This document shows, piece after piece, positions 43,101-51,632 of a DNA stretch of 64,000 nucleotides; the stretch's first letter is position 1; each line of letters opens with the position of its first letter. The position numbers and the translations under genes were made by a program. The stretch is from Lewinellaceae bacterium. Lineage in GTDB: Bacteria > Bacteroidota > Bacteroidia > Chitinophagales > Saprospiraceae. The notes under the pieces were generated by a model, which was not told the origin of the DNA, did no database searches, and saw only the letters and a program-made list of their open reading frames with translations. The stretch lies in NCBI GenBank assembly GCA_020636005.1, contig JACJYR010000003.1:434001-498000 (forward strand), read 5' to 3'.

Positions 43101-44684
43101 ATGAAAAAATACGAAATCATCATCATCGGCACCGGTGCCGGCGGCGGCACACTCGCCCACAAATTGGCAGGAACCGGCAAACAAATCCTCATCCTCGAAA
43201 GGGGCAATTTTCTGCCAAAAGAAGTCGAAAACTGGAACCCCCACGAGGTTTACACGGTGGGCAGGTACCGCCCGAAAGAGGAATGGCTCGACAAAGAAGG
43301 AAACCCATTCCCCCCCTTCACGCACTACTGCGTTGGCGGCAATACCAAGGTGTATGGTGCGGCCCTGCTAAGGCTGCGGGAGAGCGATTTTACCGAAGTA
43401 AAACACGCCGAAGGCACTTCCCCGGCCTGGCCCATTCCATATTCCACCTGGGAATCCTACTATTCCAAAGCCGAAAAAATGTACAGCGCCCACGGTACCA
43501 GGGGCATCGACCCGACCGAGCCATATTCTGCCGCCCCATATCCGTTTCCTGCATTGACGCCGGAGCCGGACATGAAAGAGCTGTACGAACACATCGAAAT
43601 GGTCGGCCACCGGCCAGCGCCCATTCCCATTGGCGTTAGGTTAAATCAGGACAGCCGGATAGTGAACGATGCAGCTGTGCTCAGCCTTTTCGATGGTTAT
43701 CCCGACCCGACCGATATGAAGGCGGACAGCCATGTAGTGGGCATCAAGCCTGCCCTGGCGCACGACAACGTGAAACTAATGACAGGCATGAAAGCCGTGA
43801 AATTGGTGACTGACTCCACAGGAAAAAAGGTGACCAAAGTGGTGGCGGAAAATAACGGCCATATAATGGAATTTGAAGGCGACTTAGTAGTCGTATCTTG
43901 TGGGGCTATCAACTCTGCCGCCTTATTGCTCCGATCTGCCAATGCCAGGCATCCCAACGGGCTGGGCAATTCCTCCGGCCTCGTTGGCAGGAATTTGATG
44001 CTCCATAACAACGGGACAGTGGTAGCCGTCACAGGCAAGCCCAACAACGCCGTTTTCCAAAAATCCTTTCTCCTCAGCGAATTTTACCACGGCACGGACG
44101 ATTTCCCTTTCCCGCTCGGCTCCATCCAGTTGATGGGGAAAACTGACCCCGACACTTTGCAGGGCTTATTGGAGGAAGAATTTGGGAAAGACAAGAACTA
44201 CGACCTCGACTATTATGCCCGCCACACCATAGATTTTTTCATCACCACGGAAGACCTGCCCAGCTACGAGAACCGGGTAAAGGTGAAACCGGATGGCACC
44301 CTCCAATTGGTGTACCAGCAAAACAACCTGGAAGCTTACAACCGCCTCCGCCAAAAGCTGATCGGTATCCTCGATGAGGTTGGAAGGCGCTTTGGCTACG
44401 GCATCAAAGGCTACCTGGGCTACAAGCTCGGCGTATCCGGTGTGTCGCACCAGACAGGTACCTGCCGTTTTGGCCAAGACCCCATGAACTCGGTGCTCGA
44501 CCTGAACTGCAAGGCCCACGACCTGGACAACCTCTACGTGGTGGACACGAGCTTCTTCCCGTCTTCGGGTGCGGTGAACCCATCATTGACGGCCATGGCC
44601 AATGCGCTGCGGGTGGGGGATCATTTGATACAAAAGATGGGTAGTGCTAAAAAAATGGAAAAGGGAAGCACGGTGGCTGTCTGA
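43101..44684 (+). CDS. GMC family FAD-dependent oxidoreductase
   Basis: 527 residues. N-terminal FAD-binding GTGAGGGTLAHKLAGTGKQILILERG, the GMC signature region HYCVGGNTKVYGAALLRLRESDF, and the C-terminal GMC domain with VSHQTGTCRFGQDP (active-site His region) and NLYVVDTSFFPSSGAVNPSLT. Members oxidise alcohols, for example sugar C1 or C2 hydroxyls or choline. The short HQTGTCRFG form resembles gluconate- or glucose-type dehydrogenases. No Tat or Sec signal is seen. The ATG at 43101 places the FAD motif at residue 10. It shares a promoter element with the SMP-30-like lactonase gene, which suggests sugar oxidation to a lactone. Confidence 0.87.
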   Translation: MKKYEIIIIGTGAGGGTLAHKLAGTGKQILILERGNFLPKEVENWNPHEVYTVGRYRPKEEWLDKEGNPFPPFTHYCVGGNTKVYGAALLRLRESDFTEVKHAEGTSPAWPIPYSTWESYYSKAEKMYSAHGTRGIDPTEPYSAAPYPFPALTPEPDMKELYEHIEMVGHRPAPIPIGVRLNQDSRIVNDAAVLSLFDGYPDPTDMKADSHVVGIKPALAHDNVKLMTGMKAVKLVTDSTGKKVTKVVAENNGHIMEFEGDLVVVSCGAINSAALLLRSANARHPNGLGNSSGLVGRNLMLHNNGTVVAVTGKPNNAVFQKSFLLSEFYHGTDDFPFPLGSIQLMGKTDPDTLQGLLEEEFGKDKNYDLDYYARHTIDFFITTEDLPSYENRVKVKPDGTLQLVYQQNNLEAYNRLRQKLIGILDEVGRRFGYGIKGYLGYKLGVSGVSHQTGTCRFGQDPMNSVLDLNCKAHDLDNLYVVDTSFFPSSGAVNPSLTAMANALRVGDHLIQKMGSAKKMEKGSTVAV

Positions 44685-45362
44685 TCACTTTTTGGTCTTT
44701 GCCTTTTTTGTTTTGGCAGGAAAAAGTACGTTCCTGTAAAGGCTGGCAAGTTTTACATCAAATCCCTCAAACTGGAATGAAGCGTCCAGGCCCATGTAAT
44801 CGCTGTTGAGCCAGGCATTTGGATCTTCAGTGCGGGTATATACAGTGACAAAGGGCTTGTTTTGATAAACGTAAATGATGTACTTCAAACTTTCGCATTG
44901 CTTGTAATTGGGCAGTTTTTCAGTCATATCATAGTCCATGGTACCCCCTGAAAAAACTTCCATCACTGCAAAAGGGTTCGTCACTGATTTGAGCGTACGC
45001 TTTCGGACTTTGTGCTGGACGAGTTCTGGTGCTGTGTTCAAAATGGAAGCATCGGGCTTGTAGTGGGCGCCTGTTTGAGGGATGTAGATCCCCAGGTTGC
45101 TGCCATAACCTTGATAGGAACCATCTTCATTAAAAAGGCTGCTAAAAGCAAGGCCAATATTGAAGACGATCATTTCGTGAGCGTCGGTTGGTTGTCCCAT
45201 AGTTACGATTTTACCGTTTGAATATTCCACTTTATAGTCTGCCTGTTCGGCAAAATCCAGGTACTCCTCGAACGTAGCAGGGATGCGGATTTCGTCTTCC
45301 AGCGCAAGCCGCTCGGCATAGGAAGATGGCAGGTTAAAAAGCACTGTATTTGAAAATGGCAT
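44685..45362 (-). CDS. Uma2 family (DUF820) putative endonuclease
   Basis: 225 residues. FEEYLDFAEQADYKVEYSNGKIVTMGQPTDAHEMIVFNI and YKPDASI are hallmarks of the Uma2/DUF820 PD-(D/E)xK nuclease-like fold, with the Glu of VEYSNGKI and the PDASI Asp as candidate active-site residues, then NPFAVMEVFSGGTMDYD. The C-terminus is Lys-rich (FPAKTKKAKTKK). The role of these proteins is poorly known; they are often multi-copy in filamentous and environmental bacteria. Its stop directly abuts the stop of the GMC gene. Start ATG at 45362; the frame reaches 45467, but that would overlap the divergent peptidase gene. Confidence 0.85.
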   Translation of the reverse strand: MPFSNTVLFNLPSSYAERLALEDEIRIPATFEEYLDFAEQADYKVEYSNGKIVTMGQPTDAHEMIVFNIGLAFSSLFNEDGSYQGYGSNLGIYIPQTGAHYKPDASILNTAPELVQHKVRKRTLKSVTNPFAVMEVFSGGTMDYDMTEKLPNYKQCESLKYIIYVYQNKPFVTVYTRTEDPNAWLNSDYMGLDASFQFEGFDVKLASLYRNVLFPAKTKKAKTKK

Positions 45363-45401
45363 GGCGAAAAGTTTTGTCAAAAATAATAAATATTTCAACA
45401 G

Positions 45402-47045
45402 ATGAAAACCCAGGTCAAATGCCCTGTTTGCGGGCAACACCACGACTACCTCGTCCATAATTTCCACCCAGATATGGACCAGCCATTGCTGGAAAGCTTA
45501 CAGGAGGAAGTCCCCGTCTGGCGCAAGGAAATGGGCGCCTGCACCCGCTGCCTCGACCAGGCGCACCTGGAGCTGCAGCGCTGCTTTTTCAAAGGCAAAG
45601 GCGAACCTGGCGAGGTAAACGGCTATAAAATATTGCCCACGCCTGTACGCCTGATGGCCAACGAAAACCTATCTGGAGATAGTGTGACTATCTGCATGAT
45701 TGACAGCGGGTTCTATCCACACCCTGATTTGATATCGACCAATAACCGCATCCTCGCCCACCTGGATGTCCCCAAAAATTTCAGCCAATTGCCTACCTCG
45801 CCCCTCACCCCTTACCCTCTCACTTCTAATTTGTGGCACGGCACCATGACCACCGTCGTAGCTGCCGGGAACGGCCATTTGTCGGGCGGCATCTACCGGG
45901 GTATCGCCAACAAAGCCAAGCTGGTTTTGCTCAAAGTCATGGAGGAAGGAGTTGGCATATCGGAGGCTAATATTGTAAAAGCCATTGACTGGGCAATAGC
46001 CAATCACAAGCGGTACAACATCCGCATCATCAACTTGAGCGTGTACGATGATCAGGATATTTCATATCAACACAGCAAAGTGGATAAGGCAGTGGAACGG
46101 GCTTTTGAAAAAGGCATTACCGTAGTGGCGGCGGCAGGGAATGACCCAAACGCCCCGCTCCGGCCCCCGGCCAATTCGCCGCACGCCATTACGGTTGGCG
46201 GATTGAATGATCGCAATACCCTTGAACCCCTGACGAATACCCTTTACCATTCTACCTATGGCGAAACAGTGGATCGTTTTCAAAAACCGGACATTATCGC
46301 CCCCGCTATTTGGCTGGCAGCCCCCATTCTGCCAGGCAGTGTGCAGCAGCGGGAGGCCGCCGCTTTGTTCGATCTGGCAAAAACAAGCAATGCTTTTTTA
46401 GGGGCAAAACTGGCTAACCTCCTGCCGCAAACGAAACTGGATAAGCGTCTTTTGTCTGAAAATGCAGATACAATAAAAGAGGCTATTGCCGATAGAATCG
46501 CTGACACAAAGTTTATTTCCCCGCATTATCAACATGCGGATGGCACTTCCTTCGCCGCGCCCATCGTCAGTTCGGTGGTTGCGCAAATGCTGGAAGCCAA
46601 TCCCAATCTTGACCCTGCCACCATTCGTGAAATTATTTTGGTAACTGCGAAAAAACTGCCCGGAGAAAATGCAGACCGCCAGGGATGGGGCGTCATACAA
46701 CCGGCCCATGCCGTGCAGATGGCATCGGGCCAGCCGCTTTCCCCCCTGCCGGGTCTGACGCCCGTGGTGGATTACCGGCGCATGGTCATTGATTTTTATG
46801 TACAAAACCTGGCCGCTGATTCCGTACTGTTGACGGGGGACTTTTTGCAATGGTCGAGCAATGGATTGCCGCTTTCCACCAACGGCGTGGAAGGCCAATG
46901 GAAAGCCAGTTTCCCATTTACAAGAAATGGCGTTTACCGGTATAAATTTCTAATCAACAACCGGGAATGGATGAGCGATCCCCGCAATTTTTTCAGGGAA
47001 AATGACGGCTTTGGCGGGTTTAACAGCAAATTGATTATTGGGTGA
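45402..47045 (+). CDS. Cytoplasmic-type subtilisin (S8) peptidase with zinc-ribbon-like N-terminus and CBM48-like C-terminus
   Basis: 547 residues with no signal peptide. The N-terminus has two Cys pairs (CPVCGQHH at about 8-11 and CTRCL at about 47-50), suggesting a small metal-binding module. The S8 catalytic triad is visible: Asp in ICMIDSGFYPHPDL (about 100), His in LWHGTMTTVVAAGNG (about 147), and Ser in ADGTSFAAPIVSS (about 383), with oxyanion Asn in VVAAAGNDP. A stretch of about 70 residues (about 305-370) is inserted before the Ser motif. The last 90 residues (VLLTGDFLQWSSNGLPL, YRYKFLINNREWMSDP) resemble the AMPK glycogen-binding/CBM48 fold. Divergent from the Uma2 gene with a 39-base gap. 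Confidence 0.83.
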   Translation: MKTQVKCPVCGQHHDYLVHNFHPDMDQPLLESLQEEVPVWRKEMGACTRCLDQAHLELQRCFFKGKGEPGEVNGYKILPTPVRLMANENLSGDSVTICMIDSGFYPHPDLISTNNRILAHLDVPKNFSQLPTSPLTPYPLTSNLWHGTMTTVVAAGNGHLSGGIYRGIANKAKLVLLKVMEEGVGISEANIVKAIDWAIANHKRYNIRIINLSVYDDQDISYQHSKVDKAVERAFEKGITVVAAAGNDPNAPLRPPANSPHAITVGGLNDRNTLEPLTNTLYHSTYGETVDRFQKPDIIAPAIWLAAPILPGSVQQREAAALFDLAKTSNAFLGAKLANLLPQTKLDKRLLSENADTIKEAIADRIADTKFISPHYQHADGTSFAAPIVSSVVAQMLEANPNLDPATIREIILVTAKKLPGENADRQGWGVIQPAHAVQMASGQPLSPLPGLTPVVDYRRMVIDFYVQNLAADSVLLTGDFLQWSSNGLPLSTNGVEGQWKASFPFTRNGVYRYKFLINNREWMSDPRNFFRENDGFGGFNSKLIIG

Positions 47046-47108
47046 TTTTTTATTGGATATTACCTGTTTATTCTTGAAATAATGGTGCTATAATCAATGA
47101 CTATAGGC

Positions 47109-47127
47109 TTTCCCGAATTTCGGGAAA
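47109..47127 (+). terminator. Small hairpin after the S8 peptidase gene
   Basis: TTTCCCGA / TCGGGAAA with a 3-base loop, 64 bases after the stop. There is no U-run, so it is only a possible terminator. Confidence 0.35.
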
Positions 47128-47241
47128 ACTAATTGCAGTGCAGTATAACCTGCAAAACATTTCATTCAAAAACCACATAAGCCCAATATTAATTCTTTGA
47201 AATAACAGCGACAACATATAGATAATCGCATTTGAAATTAT

Positions 47242-48539
47242 GGTTCTTTATGATTTCCAGTGGGTAGATTAAATTTTTGCCCTTTAGTTTTGACTCCAAA
47301 AAACAATGAACAGCAAACAGCTTTTTGAAATCGCACTTGGGGATATCCGCCCCTGGGAAATCAAACATATCAAATTCAAACAACTCGACGAAAAAGTTCG
47401 GGAGTTGCACATATACCTGGATTTTCCTCCGGGGAGTTCGTTCAAGGATGCTTTTGAGGTTTCCTGCAAAGCCTACGACACCGCCGAACACACCTGGCAG
47501 CATTTGAATTTCTTTGAACACCGCTGCTACCTGCACGCCCGTGTTCCCCGTATTACAGACAGCAAAGGGGAAATCAAGAAGGTACAAGTGCCCTGGGCAA
47601 GGCGGAACAACGGCTTTACCCTCATGTTCGAGGCGTACATCATGACCTTGCTCGAGCTGGAGATGTCCCCGTCCTCGGTTGCGAATTTAATCAAGGTGTG
47701 GCCCCAACGGATTTGGGAGGTTTTCAACCACTACGTCAATCGGGCCCTCAGCCAGTGCGACCACAGCGGCATCGAGGAAGTGGGCATTGACGAAACGAGC
47801 AAGCGCAAAGGCCACGACTATATCACCGTCGGCGTTGACCTGCATGAAAACCGGGTGTTCAAAGTGGTCGAAGGCAAGGATGCCGCAGCAGTTGAAGCCC
47901 TTGCGGGGCACTTGGGGGCCAGCGGCAGCGCCCCGGAGAAGGTCCGGCAGGTCTGCATCGACATGTCGCCGGCTTTTATAGCCGGTTCAGCCACTGCCTT
48001 CCCGAACGCCAGCATCACCTTCGACCGCTTCCATGTGGTCAAAGAAGTGAACAAGGCCCTGGACGCCCTGCGCAAAGCCGAGCAAAAGGAATGCAAGGAA
48101 CTCAAAGGGCACAAGTACACGCTGCTCAGGAACCCTGAAAACCTCACGGACAAAAAGCTGGCGGAGCTGGCCAACCTTGTCAAACTGTACCCCAAAATCG
48201 GGGAAGGTTACAGGCTCAAAGAACTTTTCAAGGAGTTTTGGAGGTTCGACCATCCAGCCAGGGCTGGGCGCTTTTTGAATGATTGGTGCAATCAGGCTGA
48301 AGGGAGTGGGATTTTCCCCTTTCAGAAAGTGGCCAAAACCATCAGGGCACATTGGTCGGGTATCATGAATTTCATAAGGTCTCAAATAACGAATGGTATT
48401 TTGGAGGGCATCAATTCGAAAATACAGTTAGCCAAAAAACGGGCAAGGGGTTATCGTAATCTCCATAATTTCATCAACATGATTTATTTCCTGTGCGGTA
48501 AGCTGAATTTATCCTACCCACAGGTTTTCATATAGAACC
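47242..48539 (+). mobile_element. ISL3-family insertion sequence, 1298 bp
   Basis: Terminal inverted repeats of 27 bp, GGTTCTTTATGATTTCCAGT... at the left and GGTTCTATATGAAAACCTGT... at the right (reverse complement), match at 21 of 27 positions, end in TGGGTAG(A/G), and enclose one transposase gene. GGnTCT ends are typical of ISL3. The expected 8-bp target duplication is not seen (left flank GAAATTAT, right flank AAATAAAA), so it may have been lost by recombination. TATAGATAATCG at 47217-47228, beside the left end, matches the terminus of the family-2 repeat. Confidence 0.88.
47306..48535 (+). CDS. ISL3-family transposase
   Basis: 409 residues, intact. The DDE transposase_12-type region has EVGIDETSKRKGHDYITVGVD (first Asp), VCIDMSPAFIAG and SITFDRFHVVKEVNKALD (second Asp region), and ITNGILEGINSKIQLAKKRARGYRN with the final Glu, all characteristic of ISL3 transposases. 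An N-terminal zinc-finger-like region (CKAYDT...HRCYLHARVPRI) is reduced. ATG at 47306, 64 bases inside the left inverted repeat; the stop overlaps the right repeat. It appears functional. Confidence 0.93.
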   Translation: MNSKQLFEIALGDIRPWEIKHIKFKQLDEKVRELHIYLDFPPGSSFKDAFEVSCKAYDTAEHTWQHLNFFEHRCYLHARVPRITDSKGEIKKVQVPWARRNNGFTLMFEAYIMTLLELEMSPSSVANLIKVWPQRIWEVFNHYVNRALSQCDHSGIEEVGIDETSKRKGHDYITVGVDLHENRVFKVVEGKDAAAVEALAGHLGASGSAPEKVRQVCIDMSPAFIAGSATAFPNASITFDRFHVVKEVNKALDALRKAEQKECKELKGHKYTLLRNPENLTDKKLAELANLVKLYPKIGEGYRLKELFKEFWRFDHPARAGRFLNDWCNQAEGSGIFPFQKVAKTIRAHWSGIMNFIRSQITNGILEGINSKIQLAKKRARGYRNLHNFINMIYFLCGKLNLSYPQVFI

Positions 48540-48576
48540 AAATAAAAACCAAGTGGAAAATGAATCTGCCTTTTAT

Positions 48577-48679
48577 TATAGATAGTCATATTTAAAATTG
48601 ATTGGGACAAAATTCTAAGTCGCTGACTTTCAATAAAATGACTTCAATAACCACTGACTTTTAATGACGATTGTCTATA
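48577..48679 (-). repeat. MITE-like dispersed repeat, family 2, copy 2
   Basis: 103 bp, TATAGATAGTCATATTTAAA to GACGATTGTCTATA, about 90% identical in inverted orientation to 38075-38176. Inverted terminal segments begin TATAGA on both ends. It lies 38 bases after the right end of the ISL3 element and before the VOC gene. Confidence 0.8.
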
Positions 48680-48745
48680 AAATATAGTCCCGCCTATTGT
48701 TTTCAAATAAGCGAAATCGAAAATCCTTTCATTTAGCCATGGGAA

Positions 48746-48778
48746 GAGTGGGGTATTATTGCCAATAATATACCACTC
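48746..48778 (+). promoter_or_regulatory. Inverted repeat upstream of the VOC gene
   Basis: GAGTG..GGTATTATT and AATAATATA.CACTC form an imperfect dyad around GCC, 40 bases before the start of the VOC gene. It could be an operator or an mRNA leader hairpin. Confidence 0.4.
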
Positions 48779-48817
48779 CTACCATGTTTTAAGGAAATTA
48801 ATTTAGAATATAAACCA

Positions 48818-49888
48818 ATGAAATCAATGAATCACGGCAGTAAAATAATAACAAAAACCACCCTGCTATTGGTGGTATTATTTACAATCAATGCCCAGAT
48901 CTGGGCGCAAATTGCCAAAAAAGTAGAGAAGGTCACCATTACCGTTTCAGATCTAAAAAGGTCAGTAAATTTCTATACCCAGGTGCTCGATTTTAAAAAA
49001 GAAAATGAGTACCGACTTTCCGGACAAATAACACAAAAACTATTTGGCCTGCCCGGTGAAAATACGGGTGTAAACATTGCTTTATTGTCTCTCGGAGACG
49101 AGAAAATAGAGTTGATGGAATTTGAAGGTGGCATCCCGGGGAGGCCAATCCCTGCCGACAGTCGCAGCAATGACGCCTGGTTTCAGCACATCGCCATCGT
49201 CGTCAGCGACATGGACAAGGCCTACCAACTTGTGCGGGAAGCAAAAGTCGTACATGTCTCAACAGCGCCAGAAACCTTGCCCGATTACATCCCGGCGGCA
49301 GCGGGCATCACCGCTTTTTACTTCCGTGACCCCGATGGCCATAACCTAGAACTGATTCACTTCCCAAAGGGAAAGGGTAACCCGAAGTGGCAGTCTTCCA
49401 GCGTCCACCGCCCACCGTCCACTGTTTTCCTCGGCATCGATCATACGGCTATTGGGATTGAGGATACTGATGCTGGCTACACTTTTTGGAGGGATGCGCT
49501 GGGCCTGGAAGTCGGTGGCCACAGCGAAAATTATGGCCCGGAACAGGAGCATTTGAACCAAATGTTCGGGGCCAGGCTCTACATCACCGGCCTCCATGCC
49601 CGGGAAGGTTTCGGGGTCGAATTTTTGGACTACATCGCCCCGCCGGGCGGCCGCCCTTTCCCTGCCGACAGCAGGCCGACCGACTTGTGGTATTGGCATA
49701 CCACGCTGAAAGTCAGTGGTTTGGAACAGATTTTTGACAAGTTGGTGTCGAATGGTTTTGCCCTGATTTCAAAAGGCGTCGTCAACACAAATGAACATAC
49801 CAAAGCCCTTCTGGTACGTGATGCGGACGGCCATGCAGTGCTGCTGGAAGAAGAAACCCAAGCCACCAAAGCTGTCCAATCCAATTGA
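48818..49888 (+). CDS. Exported VOC (glyoxalase/dioxygenase fold) protein with two domains
   Basis: 356 residues with signal peptide (TTLLLVVLFTINAQIWAQ). Two vicinal-oxygen-chelate domains: about 33-185 (VEKVTITVSDLKRSVNFYTQVLDF, FYFRDPDGHNLELIHF) and about 200-345 (FLGIDHTAIGIEDTDAGYTFW, LVRDADGHAVLLEEE). Both contain candidate metal residues (His and Glu in the DHTAIGI and HNLELI motifs). Both repeat (G)RPFPADSR/GRPIPADSR and W(F/Y)xH segments, so the domains look like an internal duplication. Reaction unknown (lyase, epimerase or dioxygenase). First of a run of same-strand genes for exported small-molecule proteins. Confidence 0.83.
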   Translation: MKSMNHGSKIITKTTLLLVVLFTINAQIWAQIAKKVEKVTITVSDLKRSVNFYTQVLDFKKENEYRLSGQITQKLFGLPGENTGVNIALLSLGDEKIELMEFEGGIPGRPIPADSRSNDAWFQHIAIVVSDMDKAYQLVREAKVVHVSTAPETLPDYIPAAAGITAFYFRDPDGHNLELIHFPKGKGNPKWQSSSVHRPPSTVFLGIDHTAIGIEDTDAGYTFWRDALGLEVGGHSENYGPEQEHLNQMFGARLYITGLHAREGFGVEFLDYIAPPGGRPFPADSRPTDLWYWHTTLKVSGLEQIFDKLVSNGFALISKGVVNTNEHTKALLVRDADGHAVLLEEETQATKAVQSN

Positions 49889-49998
49889 GCGGCCATACCG
49901 AAGCAATCCATTTTATCTTTTTAAATAACCCACCAGCGTTTTGGCGGTGCAGCCAATGCGGGCGGGTATCAATTTTCAAATCCTTAATTTTAAATCCA

Positions 49999-50940
49999 AT
50001 GAAAACGTATTTTGCTTCTTTCAAACAACCACTTGGTTTCCTGTTTTTCCTGGGCCTGATTGCTACCTCGCAGGTCTCCTGCGATGCCCAGGCCAAAGGC
50101 AACCAATACCTCGTCAACATTGACAAGAGCGGCGTCATCCTCGACGGCTACGACCCAGTGGCTTTTTTCACGGAAAACAAACCGGTAAAGGGAAACCCAT
50201 CCATCAGCACCAACTGGCACGATGCCATCTACCACTTTTCCAGCGAGGCCAACAAAGCCCTCTTTACGGCCAGCCCGGAAAAGTACGCCCCGCAGTATGG
50301 AGGCTATTGTGGCTATGCCGTGTCGCTCGGCCACCTCGCCCCGATTGACGTGAACTACTTCGCCATCATTGACGGCAGGCTCATTTTGCAACACAACCAG
50401 AAAGCATTGAACGGCTGGAACGAGAACCCGAACAGCCTGCAGGTGGCCGATAAGTATTGGCCCAAACTGCTGGGCAAAAAAGGCAAGCCCATCATCCCCG
50501 ACGAGGAGAAAAAATACCTTGTCAACGTAAATGACGAAGGCTTCATCGCTGAGGGCTACGACGTTGTGGCTTATTTCACTGACAACAAGCCCGTGAAGGG
50601 CGACCCAGCTTTTGTGAAACTCTACAACGGTGCTTTCTATGCCTTTTCGAGCGAGGAACACAAGCAAATGTTCGGTGCCGACCCGATGAAATACATGCCA
50701 CAGTACGGCGGCTATTGCGCCTACGCCGTAAGCCTGAACAAACTCCGGCCCATTGATCCGAAATACTTCCAGTTCGTGGACGGCAGGTTGATGCTGCAAC
50801 ACTCGCAGGATGCGCTGGATTCGTTCAGCGAAGACATCCCCGGCAATACCGTGAAGGCGGATAAAAACTGGCCGGGCTTGGTGGAAAAGAAAAAGGGCAA
50901 ACAAGCGCCCGGGCAGTATGATGAAGCGGTGAAGAAGTAA
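49999..50940 (+). CDS. Exported protein with two tandem YHS domains
   Basis: 313 residues. A signal peptide or lipoprotein signal (LGFLFFLGLIATSQVSC) is followed by two YHS-type repeats of about 130 residues: GYDPVAFFTENKPVKG...PQYGGYCGYAVSLGHLAPID and GYDVVAYFTDNKPVKG...PQYGGYCAYAVSLNKLRPID. The Cys in YGGYC is the position taken by selenocysteine in YHS selenoproteins. Single-domain members are about 150 residues, so this is a duplication. The ATG at 49999 begins the signal. It may bind metal or copper in the periplasm; the function is not established. A perfect 22-bp hairpin follows. Confidence 0.83.
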   Translation: MKTYFASFKQPLGFLFFLGLIATSQVSCDAQAKGNQYLVNIDKSGVILDGYDPVAFFTENKPVKGNPSISTNWHDAIYHFSSEANKALFTASPEKYAPQYGGYCGYAVSLGHLAPIDVNYFAIIDGRLILQHNQKALNGWNENPNSLQVADKYWPKLLGKKGKPIIPDEEKKYLVNVNDEGFIAEGYDVVAYFTDNKPVKGDPAFVKLYNGAFYAFSSEEHKQMFGADPMKYMPQYGGYCAYAVSLNKLRPIDPKYFQFVDGRLMLQHSQDALDSFSEDIPGNTVKADKNWPGLVEKKKGKQAPGQYDEAVKK

Positions 50941-50943
50941 ACT

Positions 50944-50998
50944 GGTTTATAAAGCTGATGCGGTTGATTTAAAATAAACCGCATCAGCTTTATAAACC
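50944..50998. terminator. Perfect 22-bp inverted repeat after the YHS gene
   Basis: GGTTTATAAAGCTGATGCGG plus TT pairs without mismatch with the arm at 50977-50998, loop of 11. It starts 4 bases after the YHS stop. Long and perfect, it may terminate transcription or protect the mRNA 3' end. Confidence 0.65.
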
Positions 50999-51035
50999 CT
51001 CATCAATATTTATCAACCATAATTATCAAAATCAA

Positions 51036-51512
51036 ATGAAACAATTCATAATTCTCCTCGCACTTGGCATTTTCTCTTTGCAAAATGCACAGGCGCAACA
51101 AGTTAACGAAACTTACGAACTCACCCTCGCCGGTGCCAAAGACATCATGGCCGCTGCAATGGCCTACGCAAAGGATCATAAATCACCTGGCGCTGCCGTT
51201 GCCATCGTGGATGCGGCAGGGACGCTCGTATTACTGGAAAGGCTCGATGGTACGTTCCTCATTTCCTCGGAAGTTTCGTTGGGCAAAGCCCGTTCGGCAG
51301 CCCTGTTTCGCTTCCCGACCATCAACCTGGAAAATGCCATCAACAACGGACGGCCGGCGCTGATTTCCACCGGCGAGGTGGCGCTGAAAGGCGGCATCCC
51401 CATCACCTACAAAGGCAAAATTATCGGCGGCATCGGCGTGAGCGGTGTGGCCAGTGCCGACCAGGATGTGGAGATTGCGATGGCAGGGTTGCGAGCTACA
51501 TTTTTGCAATAA
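51036..51512 (+). CDS. Exported GlcG/HbpS family heme-binding-like protein
   Basis: 158 residues with signal peptide (FIILLALGIFSLQNAQAQ). The mature part, LAGAKDIMAAAMAYAKDHKSPGAAVAIVDAAGTLVLLERLDG, and the Gly-rich C-terminal KGKIIGGIGVSGVASADQDVEIA are the hallmark of the GlcG/HbpS (DUF336) family. Members bind heme or corrinoid-like ligands or accompany glycolate and diol metabolism. The Thr/Phe segment (SLGKARSAALFRFPT) is conserved in the family. Lies between two strong terminator hairpins, so it is probably its own transcript. Confidence 0.85.
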   Translation: MKQFIILLALGIFSLQNAQAQQVNETYELTLAGAKDIMAAAMAYAKDHKSPGAAVAIVDAAGTLVLLERLDGTFLISSEVSLGKARSAALFRFPTINLENAINNGRPALISTGEVALKGGIPITYKGKIIGGIGVSGVASADQDVEIAMAGLRATFLQ

Positions 51513-51532
51513 ACTAGGTACTTTTTTTATGT

Positions 51533-51569
51533 AAAACGCCGGCTTCGTTGTTGCGGAGGCCGGCGTTTT
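51533..51569 (+). terminator. Terminator after the GlcG/HbpS-like gene
   Basis: AAAACGCCGGC pairs with GCCGGCGTTTT (11 bp perfect, 15-base loop), followed by ATTTGG. About 20 bases after the stop. Confidence 0.8.
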
Positions 51570-51632
51570 ATTTGGGGTTAAATTTCTTTCCGGTCTTCTT
51601 TTTTTTACTCAAAATTTTTTTAAAAATCCGCT

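Noticed and set aside
49990..50904. Minus-strand open frame of 304 codons opposite the YHS gene
   Set aside because: The plus-strand protein has a signal peptide and two recognisable YHS domains; the minus frame shows no family features.
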